Below the pieces are notes generated by a model. It did no database searches, had not been told where the DNA came from, and was given only the letters and a program-made list of their open reading frames with translations. Source: a virus. From it: 30,966 nt of DNA. Position numbers and translations under genes: made by a program. Of this stretch, positions 1-7,175 are shown piece by piece (position 1 is the first letter of the stretch; each line of letters starts with the position of its first letter). Location: the IMG/VR virus record IMGVR_UViG_3300029883_000021, positions 1 to 30,966 of that record. The stretch is one strand, 5' to 3'.

Positions 1-384
1 GTCGTTCGCCGTGGTGTAAACGACCGGCTGCGGATCAAAGTCCATGACAAAGATCGCTTGCGGCTTAATCGCGCGCACTTTGAGACAATCCGCAGGATAG
101 GCGTATTCGAACAGATAGGGCAGCGCGGGATAGGCGTTCGACCACACGGCGGGCGGGATATAGCCGCCGTCCGGGGCTTGTTTTAGCAGCGTCATGGAGA
201 TCGATCGCTCGGCGAAATCGAAATCGTCTTGGCGGAGGAGTTCGTCGCGGGTCTGCGCGTAAATGCGCAAACTAACCCGCGCGGCCTCTGACCCGTCATA
301 GAGCGAGCCAATCGGCATTTTATAGCCGATGCGCGCGAGGCTCATGTTCACGAGATCAGCAGGCGTCTGAATCGACGAAGGCAT
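1..384 (-). CDS. Tail adaptor (T7 gp11 / P22 gp4-like), C-terminally cut by window edge
   Basis: The first 128 residues of a gene that runs off the left edge. It begins with ATG at 384, overlapping the stop of the upstream gene (TAATG), so the two are translationally coupled. The N-terminus (ADLVNMSLARIGYKMP, then DGSEAARVSLRIYAQTRDELLR and DDFDFAERS) matches the pattern of head-tail or tail-tube adaptor proteins of podoviruses: a paired helix, then an RDELLR-type helix, then a W/F-DFA motif. Such proteins form a ring under the portal and connect it to the tail. It resembles its upstream neighbour and is probably a paralogue. The family call is from recalled motif patterns only. Confidence 0.7.
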   Translation of the reverse strand, partial: MPSSIQTPADLVNMSLARIGYKMPIGSLYDGSEAARVSLRIYAQTRDELLRQDDFDFAERSISMTLLKQAPDGGYIPPAVWSNAYPALPYLFEYAYPADCLKVRAIKPQAIFVMDFDPQPVVYTTAND

Positions 385-953
385 TATCCCATCCTACCTT
401 CGGCGATTGTCTCAAACGCGCCGCCGGAGTTCAAGTAAGATTCCGCCGTGTCAGGGCGCCCGTAGAGCGCCATCGCGACCTCGGACGCCAGCAGGCGCAC
501 CATCGCCTCCCGGAACCCAACATCCCAAGTCGCCTCACTCGGCGCGTTGTTCACGATGGCCTGCGCTCCTGCGAGGCTCGACCAGATCACCTTGGTCTGC
601 ACGCTTGCGACCGTCGTGTTGCCGATAGACCAATTCTGCGGCAGCGGGTTATTCGGATCGGCGAGCGCGGGCGGTTGCACCTGCATCACTTCGATGGCGG
701 CGGCCGGATAGACATATTCGTAGGCCCAACCCAACGGCGGGGGGTTGCCGGTCAGCGCCAGCGTGAACACACTGCGCGCGAAATCCCAGCCGTGCTGCTT
801 GGCGACGGTCTGGTAGCATGGCAGGTAGAGGCGTGAGAGAGCTTGCCCGGCGGCGGACGAGTCGAACGTCGGAGCCTGGCCTAAAACGGGCGGCAAATTG
901 TCGCCAATCAAGGCAAGCGACTGGTTTGCTACGTCGTTTGAAGTGATTCCCAT
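384..953 (-). CDS. Tail adaptor paralogue (gp11-like), 189 aa
   Basis: A complete gp11-like adaptor. The N-terminus (SNDVANQSLALIGDNLPP, later SRLYLPCYQTVAKQHGWDFARS) repeats the layout of the next gene downstream: an LxxIG helix, a helix ending near the HGWDFA motif, then a Tyr/Pro-rich strand region. I chose ATG at 953 because a GGTGG stretch lies 5 bases upstream; an in-frame ATG at 965 would add four residues but has no visible ribosome site. It follows the tail-fibre-like gene after an 83-95 base gap and overlaps the next gene's start by one base. Likely role is sealing and extending the portal as a tail adaptor. Two tandem copies suggest either stacked rings or one true adaptor and one diverged copy. 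Confidence 0.7.
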   Translation of the reverse strand: MGITSNDVANQSLALIGDNLPPVLGQAPTFDSSAAGQALSRLYLPCYQTVAKQHGWDFARSVFTLALTGNPPPLGWAYEYVYPAAAIEVMQVQPPALADPNNPLPQNWSIGNTTVASVQTKVIWSSLAGAQAIVNNAPSEATWDVGFREAMVRLLASEVAMALYGRPDTAESYLNSGGAFETIAEGRMG

Positions 954-1048
954 TGTGACCACCATAGGCGCGGATAACGGTCGTCAGATGAACGCCGCGG
1001 CGTCCGCTATCTTTGGCTTGGGCACGCTATCCCCAAATGCAATTGACC

Positions 1049-2782
1049 TCAGCTACGTCGGAAATCGACCCAACCCGCCGTCGACAAGTTCATGCTCGAT
1101 CCGGCAGTCGCACATCGGACGCCGAGATGCGCGGATGCGTCGGTGAGCGGCATGTGAAATGCTAGCTCTACGCTGCCCGCCGACACGTCGGCGCCCGCGT
1201 TGGTCGTCGGCGACGGCGCGAGGTCCGGTTCGTCGGGGGAGACTAGATTACACGCCCCCGACGCCGCTCCGGGCGGCGTGAATCGCCCCGTCCAGGTGTT
1301 CTTAACGCCGGTCGGCGTGCTTAATGCATACAGCGTCCGCGTCGTCGTCGGCGTCAACCCATTGATGTCGAGGACCGGCGTCGTGAGCCACGCCTGTACC
1401 GAGCCGCCCGCCACCTCGTCGGCGGTGTATGGATTCGGCGCGCCCGCTCCGCTCGTCGTGAAGCTGAATATCCGACGCGTGTAGGCCTGATAACCGGATG
1501 GGCAGTTAGCCGGCAGGAACGTTCCCGGCGCGGTGCGCGAGGCGTAGGAGCCGTCGCCTGATGTGCCGTGGCAGTCGTACATGTGATACGTCGCCGACGC
1601 CGTCAGCGTCGTTCCATCGGCCGAGCCGTTGATCGCGTTGCCGTTGGTCACGGTCCACGACTTCGAGAGGGTCCAGCCGATATAAACGGTGTTGCTTTGG
1701 TCCGCCGCCGAGAGAGCGGAGATCGTCATGACGGCGGTGGTGCTAGTCCCCGACATGCCCGAAGGAAGTCCGCCGGTGATCGCCCAGGGCGTGATAAAGC
1801 CGTTTGGGATGCTCGCGCACTGAAACCCAACGTTTGTGACCCATTGAAGTAACTGGGAAGATGACGAGCACGAGGGCACCGACACGTCGGCCTTGTTCGC
1901 CGTCACGCCGGAGGCGTTGCCGACCACTGTGTTTCCAGCGGATTGGGCCAGACTGTCGTAGGCTATTGCATTGGCGGCGATATTGCCGTCGCCAATTGTG
2001 TTGGCGGCAATCTTCGATCCCGTCACAGCGCCGGCCGAGATCGTGGTCGCCGGAAGAGTTGAGCCAGCAAGGTCTCCGGTCAGCGTCCCCACGTTCGCCG
2101 CCGCCGCGCCGCTGGCCATCTTGCCTGACGTGACCGCGCCGCTCGCAATGGTCGTCGCCACTGTGCCTGCGGTGGACGTGACGTCGCCGGTCAGCGCGGG
2201 CATTTTCGTGGACGGAAGATTGCCGGGAATGGACGAGAATACGAGCGGGCCTCCGTCCGCGAGAAGCGTCCCACTCGTGTTATTCCATACAGCGAGGTCG
2301 CCTACCGTAGTTGTGCTCGGCCCGACCACGCCGGAGCCGGCGGTGAACGGAAAGCTGTAGGGGACGCCGTTGAGGATGAACGTAAACGGGAGCGCCGTCG
2401 CGAGGCCGCCCTTTCCATAGGACATGAGGCCGCCGCCGGCCGCGTTTGGGTCCATACAGAAATAGTGGTAGCCCGTCGCATTGTTGGTAGGGGCGTCATA
2501 CAGGCAGGCGTGTTCGCCGTTGGGGCCGTGGCCGGAATTAGCGGAAGGATAGGTATTGGTCGGACTGCGCGAGGTTATCCCAATCTCGCCGGGGTTCGCC
2601 TTGAGACCGCCGCCGCCGGAACCGCCGCCGTCCTGCACAAGGGGCTGACTAGAGCCGGAGCCGGAATACATCGGCTGATGGCCGGGCGTGACAGGGCCTG
2701 CTTGCAAAAGAGACGACTGAGCAAGAGCAGGCGACGCCGCGACTAGGGCGACTAAGAACACCCAAAGGCGCGGAAATCGCAT
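1049..2782 (-). CDS. Tail-fibre-like protein with N-terminal signal peptide, 577 aa
   Basis: The start is ATG at 2782, six bases after GGAG. The product opens with a textbook signal peptide (Arg-containing n-region, hydrophobic core LWVFLVALVAASP, cleavage site ALA before QSS at about residue 22). A Gly/Ser-rich region follows, then degenerate repeats around residues 190-290 (LTGDVTS, TIASGAVTSGKMASG, LTGDLAGSTLPATT, ISAGAVTGSKIAAN, VVGNASGV). This repeat style is common in phage tail fibres, where it builds trimeric beta stalks. The C-terminal ~250 residues are Thr/Ser/Ala-rich and presumably form the receptor-binding head; no C-type lectin or known enzyme domain is recognised. A Sec signal on a virion protein is odd because tail fibres assemble in the cytoplasm. 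Confidence 0.72.
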   Translation of the reverse strand: MRFPRLWVFLVALVAASPALAQSSLLQAGPVTPGHQPMYSGSGSSQPLVQDGGGSGGGGLKANPGEIGITSRSPTNTYPSANSGHGPNGEHACLYDAPTNNATGYHYFCMDPNAAGGGLMSYGKGGLATALPFTFILNGVPYSFPFTAGSGVVGPSTTTVGDLAVWNNTSGTLLADGGPLVFSSIPGNLPSTKMPALTGDVTSTAGTVATTIASGAVTSGKMASGAAAANVGTLTGDLAGSTLPATTISAGAVTGSKIAANTIGDGNIAANAIAYDSLAQSAGNTVVGNASGVTANKADVSVPSCSSSSQLLQWVTNVGFQCASIPNGFITPWAITGGLPSGMSGTSTTAVMTISALSAADQSNTVYIGWTLSKSWTVTNGNAINGSADGTTLTASATYHMYDCHGTSGDGSYASRTAPGTFLPANCPSGYQAYTRRIFSFTTSGAGAPNPYTADEVAGGSVQAWLTTPVLDINGLTPTTTRTLYALSTPTGVKNTWTGRFTPPGAASGACNLVSPDEPDLAPSPTTNAGADVSAGSVELAFHMPLTDASAHLGVRCATAGSSMNLSTAGWVDFRRS

Positions 2783-2807
2783 GGCCGTCTCCAAACAGGT
2801 AGGTTGA

Positions 2808-2993
2808 TTACTCGGTTCCGGCGTCGCTCGGCGGGGGCGGGGGCTCAACCGGCATGGCGGCGATCTGCGCGATATAGAGCTTCGCGAGGTCGTGACCGGG
2901 CGTCAGAAGCTCCACCAGCTTGTTGAACTGCTCGTCGGTCAGGAACACGCCCTTGGGCGAGCGGTCCTCGTGCTGGTTCTGGAAGTGCGGCAT
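2808..2993 (-). CDS. Small conserved phage protein, 61 aa
   Basis: Starts at ATG 2993, two bases after the end of the staple-protein gene (TGACATG), so it is probably translated from the same message. A polar N-terminus (MPHFQNQHEDRSPKG) leads into one predicted amphipathic helix (LTDEQFNKLVELLTPGHDLAKLY) and a proline-rich acidic tail. No catalytic motif is visible. Its position between the staple protein and the tail-fibre-like gene points to a minor structural or assembly role, but function is unknown. Confidence 0.6.
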   Translation of the reverse strand: MPHFQNQHEDRSPKGVFLTDEQFNKLVELLTPGHDLAKLYIAQIAAMPVEPPPPPSDAGTE

Positions 2994-2994
2994 G

Positions 2995-3300
2995 TCATGA
3001 TTCCTCGTTTTCGTCGTCGGGGGATTCGTGGCTCTCATTCTCGACCGACATCTTCTCGAGCTGCAACTCGACGCGGTTCGCTCCGTTCTCTTTGTGGACA
3101 GAGATCACGGTGGCGAACGCGCGAATGTCGAGGTAGTCGCCCTCGTCGCAATCGGCGTCGAGGCCGAGTTTCGTCAGCTCCTCGTCGCACAGGCAAATGC
3201 GCAGCCCATAGGGATAACGGGCGCGCTCCGGCAGATCGAACGGCATGGGATGATCCAACTGCCGTTCGTCGTCCATCTCCATATCGACGAGTTTGCCCAT
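2995..3300 (-). CDS. Capsid staple protein, 101 aa
   Basis: The sequence follows the capsid staple family of epsilon15/BPP-1-like phages: a short KLVDM start, a charged spacer, the YPYGLRICL core at about residues 30-38, then LTKLGLD, a turn rich in Asp/Gly, and a beta strand AFATVISVHKENGANRVELQLEKM. Staple proteins bind the outside of the capsid and clamp neighbouring capsomers. I prefer ATG at 3300 over the in-frame GTG at 3306, which would overlap the preceding stop. The acidic C-terminal tail (SPDDENEES) looks like an added flexible extension. The family call is from motif memory and is fairly secure. Confidence 0.75.
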   Translation of the reverse strand: MGKLVDMEMDDERQLDHPMPFDLPERARYPYGLRICLCDEELTKLGLDADCDEGDYLDIRAFATVISVHKENGANRVELQLEKMSVENESHESPDDENEES

Positions 3301-3302
3301 CG

Positions 3303-3689
3303 TCACATCCCCGGTGCGCCGCCGGGAGCGCCAGGCGCGCCTCCGGGGGGAGGCGGAGCGCCGCCGGGAGCGCCGCCTTCGGGAGGCGCACCTTCCTGCG
3401 GGCCGGCCATCTCGGCCTGCTGCGCGGCCTGCATGTCCTGCATTTCCTTGACGTGCCGCGAGTGCATCTGGTCACGCTCGGCCTTGTGGTTGCCGTGCAT
3501 GTCGCGATGCTCCGTGCGGTGACGCTCGTGCATGTGCTTGGTCGCCTCGATGTGGCGCTCGTGCATCGACTTCATTTCGCCGATTTCGCCTTCGCCGCCC
3601 TCGGCCTTTTTCTCAGGCTTCTTTTCCTCGCGCTTTTCGGGCTTCTTTTCTTCGCGCTCGCCGCCGCCGTAGAGTGAACCTCGTGCCAT
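3303..3689 (-). CDS. Low-complexity Lys/Glu-, His/Met- and Gly/Pro-rich protein, 128 aa
   Basis: Three low-complexity zones are visible: an N-terminal Glu/Lys-rich zone with repeated EEKKPEKR units (residues ~12-35), a central helix rich in His and Met with spaced MHERH motifs (~40-85), and a Gly/Ala/Pro-rich tail ending GGAPGM. ATG at 3689 is preferred because AGGTGA lies just upstream; a GTG at 3698 is possible. The His/Met helix might bind metal ions, but this is speculation from composition. It sits between the staple gene and a small unknown gene in the late operon and has no recognisable fold. Confidence 0.6.
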   Translation of the reverse strand: MARGSLYGGGEREEKKPEKREEKKPEKKAEGGEGEIGEMKSMHERHIEATKHMHERHRTEHRDMHGNHKAERDQMHSRHVKEMQDMQAAQQAEMAGPQEGAPPEGGAPGGAPPPPGGAPGAPGGAPGM

Positions 3690-3694
3690 GATCT

Positions 3695-3916
3695 TCACCT
3701 TTGCCGATAGAGATTGTGACGGCCAGCGGCGGCCTTCACTGAACTGAAAGGACGCGAGAGCGCGCCAGTGTCGCGGCTTTCGCTCTCATCGCCCTGTGCG
3801 GCCTCGTACGCGGCTGGGGCCTGCGCCGTCTTTGGCTTCCAGCGTTTCGGCGGCTTCTTGGCTTCGCTCATCGGTCCAGCCCTTGATGCGGCGTCGGCGA
3901 CCGTGAGGGACGCCAT
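3695..3916 (-). CDS. Small hypothetical late protein, 73 aa
   Basis: The ATG at 3916 overlaps the preceding gene's stop (TGATG), which is the main reason for this start; the longer upstream frame is Arg-rich and reads as the antisense-type shadow of neighbouring genes. The product is basic at the N-terminus (KKPPKRWKPK), then polar, and ends HNLYRQR. No domain is recognised. It belongs to the run of coupled small genes between the exported protein at 4086-4583 and the staple gene. Confidence 0.5.
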   Translation of the reverse strand: MASLTVADAASRAGPMSEAKKPPKRWKPKTAQAPAAYEAAQGDESESRDTGALSRPFSSVKAAAGRHNLYRQR

Positions 3917-4086
3917 CAGGATTTCTCGCGGTAGAGCGACTTGCTCTTTTTCTTCTCCGGCAGCTTGCCGCCGGGGTCGGCGTTCGCGAACTCTTTGCCG
4001 ACGCTTTGAGGGACGCCGCCCGCGCCCCCCTTTTTTGCCGCGGCGGCGAACATGAGCCGCCGCTGCGCTTCGCTGACGGCGGGCAT
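3916..4086 (-). CDS. Small phage protein resembling DUF3008, 56 aa
   Basis: Begins MPAVSEAQRRLMFAAAAKK, close to the opening pattern of DUF3008-type small phage proteins (MPA-x-S-x-x-Q-R-R-x-M), then GVPQSVGKEFANADPGGKLP and a Lys-rich end. The start at 4086 overlaps the TAA of the upstream gene (TAATG). Its function is unknown. Such proteins are frequent in alphaproteobacterial phage genomes near structural genes. The short length and coupling support a real gene. Confidence 0.62.
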   Translation of the reverse strand: MPAVSEAQRRLMFAAAAKKGGAGGVPQSVGKEFANADPGGKLPEKKKSKSLYREKS

Positions 4087-4583
4087 TACAGCGTGCGGAC
4101 CCAGGCCGCCTGCGAACCGAAATAGCGCCAGCAATAGCGCGTGTTCGCGACCAGCGCGGTCGGCGTCGCCAAGCCATAGGTCCCGGACGTAAGCGTCTGC
4201 CCGGTGTTGGCCGAGATCGTGATCGCGGTCTGCGTCTGCGAGTCCTCCAGGCAGAACCGCTGGCCGTCCGAAGGGGCCGCCATCAGAGTCAGCGTGCCGG
4301 TCGCGAGCGTGCCGGCCGGGTTCAGATAGAGTTCCGCAACGTAGACCGGGACCGTGATCGAAAACGCCGTCAGCGGCACCTGATAGGAATATTGATCGAC
4401 GCCCGCAATCGCGCCAGGGGGCGCGAATTGGCTCTGCGCGGACGGCGCCCCGTAGGGGTTGACCTGCACGGTGTCGTTCTGGTGCATGGACGGCACAAGC
4501 GGCGAAACGACCTGCGCCGAGACAGCGTTGGCGAAGCCCAGCAGAGCGAGGCCGATGACGAAACCTTTGAGCAAGTTCTTCAT
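4086..4583 (-). CDS. Exported phage structural-region protein with Sec signal peptide, 165 aa
   Basis: A strong ribosome site (GAGGAGG) precedes ATG 4583. Residues 1-24 form a clear Sec signal peptide: MKNLLKG, hydrophobic core FVIGLALLGFANA, cleavage after VSA. The mature part is Thr/Ala/Gly-rich with regular beta-strand character (FSITVPVYVAELYLNPAGT, LTLMAAPSDGQRFCLEDSQT) and two cysteines. No enzyme motif is seen. It lies among virion genes, so it may be a decoration or fibre-associated protein; the signal would send it to the periplasm. This is the second exported product of the same operon. Confidence 0.65.
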   Translation of the reverse strand: MKNLLKGFVIGLALLGFANAVSAQVVSPLVPSMHQNDTVQVNPYGAPSAQSQFAPPGAIAGVDQYSYQVPLTAFSITVPVYVAELYLNPAGTLATGTLTLMAAPSDGQRFCLEDSQTQTAITISANTGQTLTSGTYGLATPTALVANTRYCWRYFGSQAAWVRTL

Positions 4584-4593
4584 TCTGGCCTCC

Positions 4594-4911
4594 TCAGCCC
4601 GTGATCGAATAGTTGTAAGTGCTCGTATCGCTCGCCGTGGCTACGATGGTGAAGCCGGTGCCGGGCGTAATCGTCGTGATCGCCGGAACCGCGCCGACCG
4701 TGCCGCCGACGGTTTTCAGCGTGATGTTGATGTCCGACGTCGCGGTGACGTTGACGTCGGCGATGGTGACGGTCGAGGCTCCGTTCGCCACGAACGATCC
4801 GGCGGAATATTTTATGCGGACAGCCTGCGGGCCGCCGTTGTCGAACATGAAATATCCGATCTGGCCGGGGACGGTCAAAACGCCGGTGGTCCAAGTGACG
4901 GGAGCAGCCAT
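4594..4911 (-). CDS. Small beta-rich phage structural protein, 105 aa
   Basis: The C-terminal two-thirds carry a motif I associate with phage structural proteins: STVTIADVNVTATSDINITL, then TVGGTVGAVPAITTI, TPGTGFTIVATAS and a final YNYSI strand. This resembles a small beta-sandwich domain often found at the end of phage fibres or decoration proteins. It starts four bases after the stop of the upstream gene. Its place between two other structural-region genes supports a virion role, but which part of the particle is unknown. Confidence 0.6.
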   Translation of the reverse strand: MAAPVTWTTGVLTVPGQIGYFMFDNGGPQAVRIKYSAGSFVANGASTVTIADVNVTATSDINITLKTVGGTVGAVPAITTITPGTGFTIVATASDTSTYNYSITG

Positions 4912-4914
4912 TTG

Positions 4915-5820
4915 TCAGCCTCCTGATAGCGGGCCGATGGCCAGCGATTCGTTCGCGCCGCCGGTCTGGCTCACACGATAATTTATGACGCCGGACGTGT
5001 AGGCGATGCAGTTCGGGCGATATAGCACATTCTTTTCCGGTTCGCCGAACACTAACGAAACTGGCGTCCCGGCGGTGTATTGCGCCAGCGCGCCGCCGCC
5101 GCCCTGGTTACAAATGATCCAAGTCAGGCCGCCGTCAAAGCTGCGCTCGATCTGCACGGTCGCGACGAACACGACGCTGGCTCCGGTGAACACAGCCGCC
5201 GCATCCACACCCGCCGAGACGGCGTTGGCGGCCAGCGCGAACCGCAGGAAGCGCGGATTCGGATCGGGGGGAACCGCCGTCGGCGCGGCGGAAAGTTGCA
5301 CGACGCCCGGCTGGCCTGGCGAGGTCGAAGTCGCCGGGATGTCAAGCTGGGTGATAGCAACCACGGTCGTATTGGCCGGCAGCGTCGTTTGCTCGTTGGT
5401 CGACGGCACGGTGACGGTCGCACCGAGCAATTGCGCGACGTTCGATCCGGGGGGCAGCGTGACGAACGCGGCGTAGGTCGAAAGGTTCGTCGCTTGGATC
5501 GCTAGCGCGGGCAGCGCCAGCGTGCCGGACGTTCCGGCGAAGGTCTTCCAAGTCGTGCCGGCGGGGATATTCTTGGAGTTGATCGCGCCGCCAATCGCCA
5601 GGCCGGTTCCGCTCGACACGGAGGCCGCCGCCGAGCCCGCCGTCGTGGTGAACGCTATGTTGGCGATCGAAGCCCAGATTGACCAGTTCATCGGGCCGCG
5701 AAACGCGAACGCATCGCCGGGGCCGACCGCCGACAGCACTCCGGACACAACGACGCTGGCCTGATCGCCCGCATTCGGGAGGCCTGCGGCGTCAATGTTC
5801 TGGACGGCGGGGATGCCCAT
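4915..5820 (-). CDS. Putative virion protein, 301 aa
   Basis: Ala/Thr/Ser/Gly-rich, with no long helices and low charge, as expected for a beta-rich virion protein. The C-terminal ~80 residues contain a recognisable phage pattern: a strand ending IERSFDGGLTW, a PVSLVFGEPEKNVLYRPN stretch and SGVINYRVSQTGG. That pattern recurs in small decoration-like proteins of related phages. The N-terminal part (residues 1-200) is not recognised. It follows gene 5827-6597 by six bases. Confidence 0.6.
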   Translation of the reverse strand: MGIPAVQNIDAAGLPNAGDQASVVVSGVLSAVGPGDAFAFRGPMNWSIWASIANIAFTTTAGSAAASVSSGTGLAIGGAINSKNIPAGTTWKTFAGTSGTLALPALAIQATNLSTYAAFVTLPPGSNVAQLLGATVTVPSTNEQTTLPANTTVVAITQLDIPATSTSPGQPGVVQLSAAPTAVPPDPNPRFLRFALAANAVSAGVDAAAVFTGASVVFVATVQIERSFDGGLTWIICNQGGGGALAQYTAGTPVSLVFGEPEKNVLYRPNCIAYTSGVINYRVSQTGGANESLAIGPLSGG

Positions 5821-5826
5821 GTTCGA

Positions 5827-6597
5827 TCAGACCGGGTTATCGGCGTTGTATTGGCGCGCGGGCGGGTGCGACGTGCCAAGCACGCGGACGTGCGTGGCGT
5901 TCGGGTCGAACGGGTCGGCCTCGATGTCGAGCGCGTTGGCTACGGTTTCGTCGAACCTGATTTCGCGGCGCGCGGGCGGCGCTCCTTCGATCAACAGGCC
6001 GCCGTCGGTAAGCCACGCCTCACGACGGACCTCGTTTTTTCCGTATCCATCCTTGCCGTATTTGTTGCCGCGCGAGCCGCGGAACTCGGCGTAGATGCGC
6101 TCGGCCATCTCGTTGAGCGGGATCATCGCGTCATTCGGCTCAAGGCACCAACGGAACTCGACCGGAACCGCCTTCTTGGTCGCCGGATCGCGCTTCCATG
6201 GGTCGATGATGTGGTCGGCCAGCACAACCTTGGAGCGGCATTTCCACTTCGGCCGGCGCGGGTCGCCCTTCGGCAGCGCGACGGCTTCGCGGATCAGCGC
6301 ATCCATACGGTCCTGCGCCATGCGCCTCTCGGCCATGACCTTCGGATCGACGGGCTTGTCGCGCTTGTCGCCCTGATGCGACATTTCGGCGATGGCGAGC
6401 GCCAGCCCGCGCAGCAAGTCCTGCGCGTCGCCGGTCGGCTCAGCGTCGCTCCTGGACGACGCGAAGTGCGCGATGGCCGCCGCCGTGGCTTCGGCAGCGG
6501 CGACGCGCGCGGCCTCGGCGACCGCGTGCTTGAACTCCGGCGTCTCGGTAATAGGAACCGGGTTTTCGGCCCGGTTCGGCTTGATCGGCTCACCCAT
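5827..6597 (-). CDS. Conserved hypothetical phage protein, 256 aa
   Basis: ATG 6597 is preceded by AAGGA at good spacing. An Ala-rich helical region (residues ~25-45), a central basic segment (KGDPRRPKWKCRSKVVLADH), and a C-terminal region with RIYAEFRGSRGNKYGKDGYG and DIEADPFDPNATHVRVLG suggest a folded soluble protein. I do not recognise the family. Its position, directly after the cement gene and before beta-rich virion genes, suggests a minor head or tail component. Confidence 0.6.
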   Translation of the reverse strand: MGEPIKPNRAENPVPITETPEFKHAVAEAARVAAAEATAAAIAHFASSRSDAEPTGDAQDLLRGLALAIAEMSHQGDKRDKPVDPKVMAERRMAQDRMDALIREAVALPKGDPRRPKWKCRSKVVLADHIIDPWKRDPATKKAVPVEFRWCLEPNDAMIPLNEMAERIYAEFRGSRGNKYGKDGYGKNEVRREAWLTDGGLLIEGAPPARREIRFDETVANALDIEADPFDPNATHVRVLGTSHPPARQYNADNPV

Positions 6598-6608
6598 GAA
6601 CTCGTTCC

Positions 6609-7151
6609 TTACGCGAGGGCGAAGTTCTTCGCGCCAAAGTTCACGTCGTCGCGAGCCGTGGTCGGCATGGCGAAGGCGATGGTTCCGGCGGTGAACGTCG
6701 TGCCGGTCAAAATCTGGAACAACAGCCGCAGATAGCGCGGCAGCGTGCCGAACGGGAACGACGGCGGGTAGTCGAACCGGGCGACCGTCTTGGACGCGCC
6801 GAGGTTGGCCGCCGACATGTAGCCGCTCTCAACCAGCGTGATCCACGTTCCCGGCTGATAATTGCCGCCGGAGCCTTGATCGACAGCCGCCTGAAACTGG
6901 ATATTCAGCGTCGCGGACGAGCCGGTCGTGAACGCCGTGCCGGTGGTGCAGAGCAACTGCGTCTTCTGCCGGCCGATGCCGAGGTCCGTTCCGAACACGG
7001 ATCGCGTGCCGATGATGTTCGGGGGGGCCACGCCGACGCCGGCGCCGGTGAGGTCGATGACGTTCGAGGCGACGCCCGCGCCCGCCGCCGTGTTGGCGAG
7101 GGAGAGGGGGGCGCCGAATGGCACAAATTGAAGAAGGCCGTCGATTTCCAT
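6609..7151 (-). CDS. Bbp16-family capsid cement protein, 180 aa
   Basis: A strong AAGGAG site precedes the ATG. The N-terminus DGLLQFVPFGAPLSL, followed by SNVIDLTGAGVGVAPPNIIG, fits the Bbp16 cement family of BPP-1. These proteins form jelly-roll dimers at capsid two-fold positions and stabilise the shell. The remaining sequence is beta-rich (ATLNIQFQAAVD, PGTWITLVES, LPRYLRLLFQI) and the length is close to what I expect. It lies immediately downstream of the major capsid gene, as in BPP-1-like modules. Confidence 0.8.
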   Translation of the reverse strand: MEIDGLLQFVPFGAPLSLANTAAGAGVASNVIDLTGAGVGVAPPNIIGTRSVFGTDLGIGRQKTQLLCTTGTAFTTGSSATLNIQFQAAVDQGSGGNYQPGTWITLVESGYMSAANLGASKTVARFDYPPSFPFGTLPRYLRLLFQILTGTTFTAGTIAFAMPTTARDDVNFGAKNFALA

Positions 7152-7175
7152 GAGATTTCTCCTTCGCCTGCGCGA

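Noticed and set aside
5851-6735. 294-codon plus-strand frame
   Set aside because: Antisense to the 256-residue gene at 5827-6597, which has a proper ribosome site and spacing in the operon.
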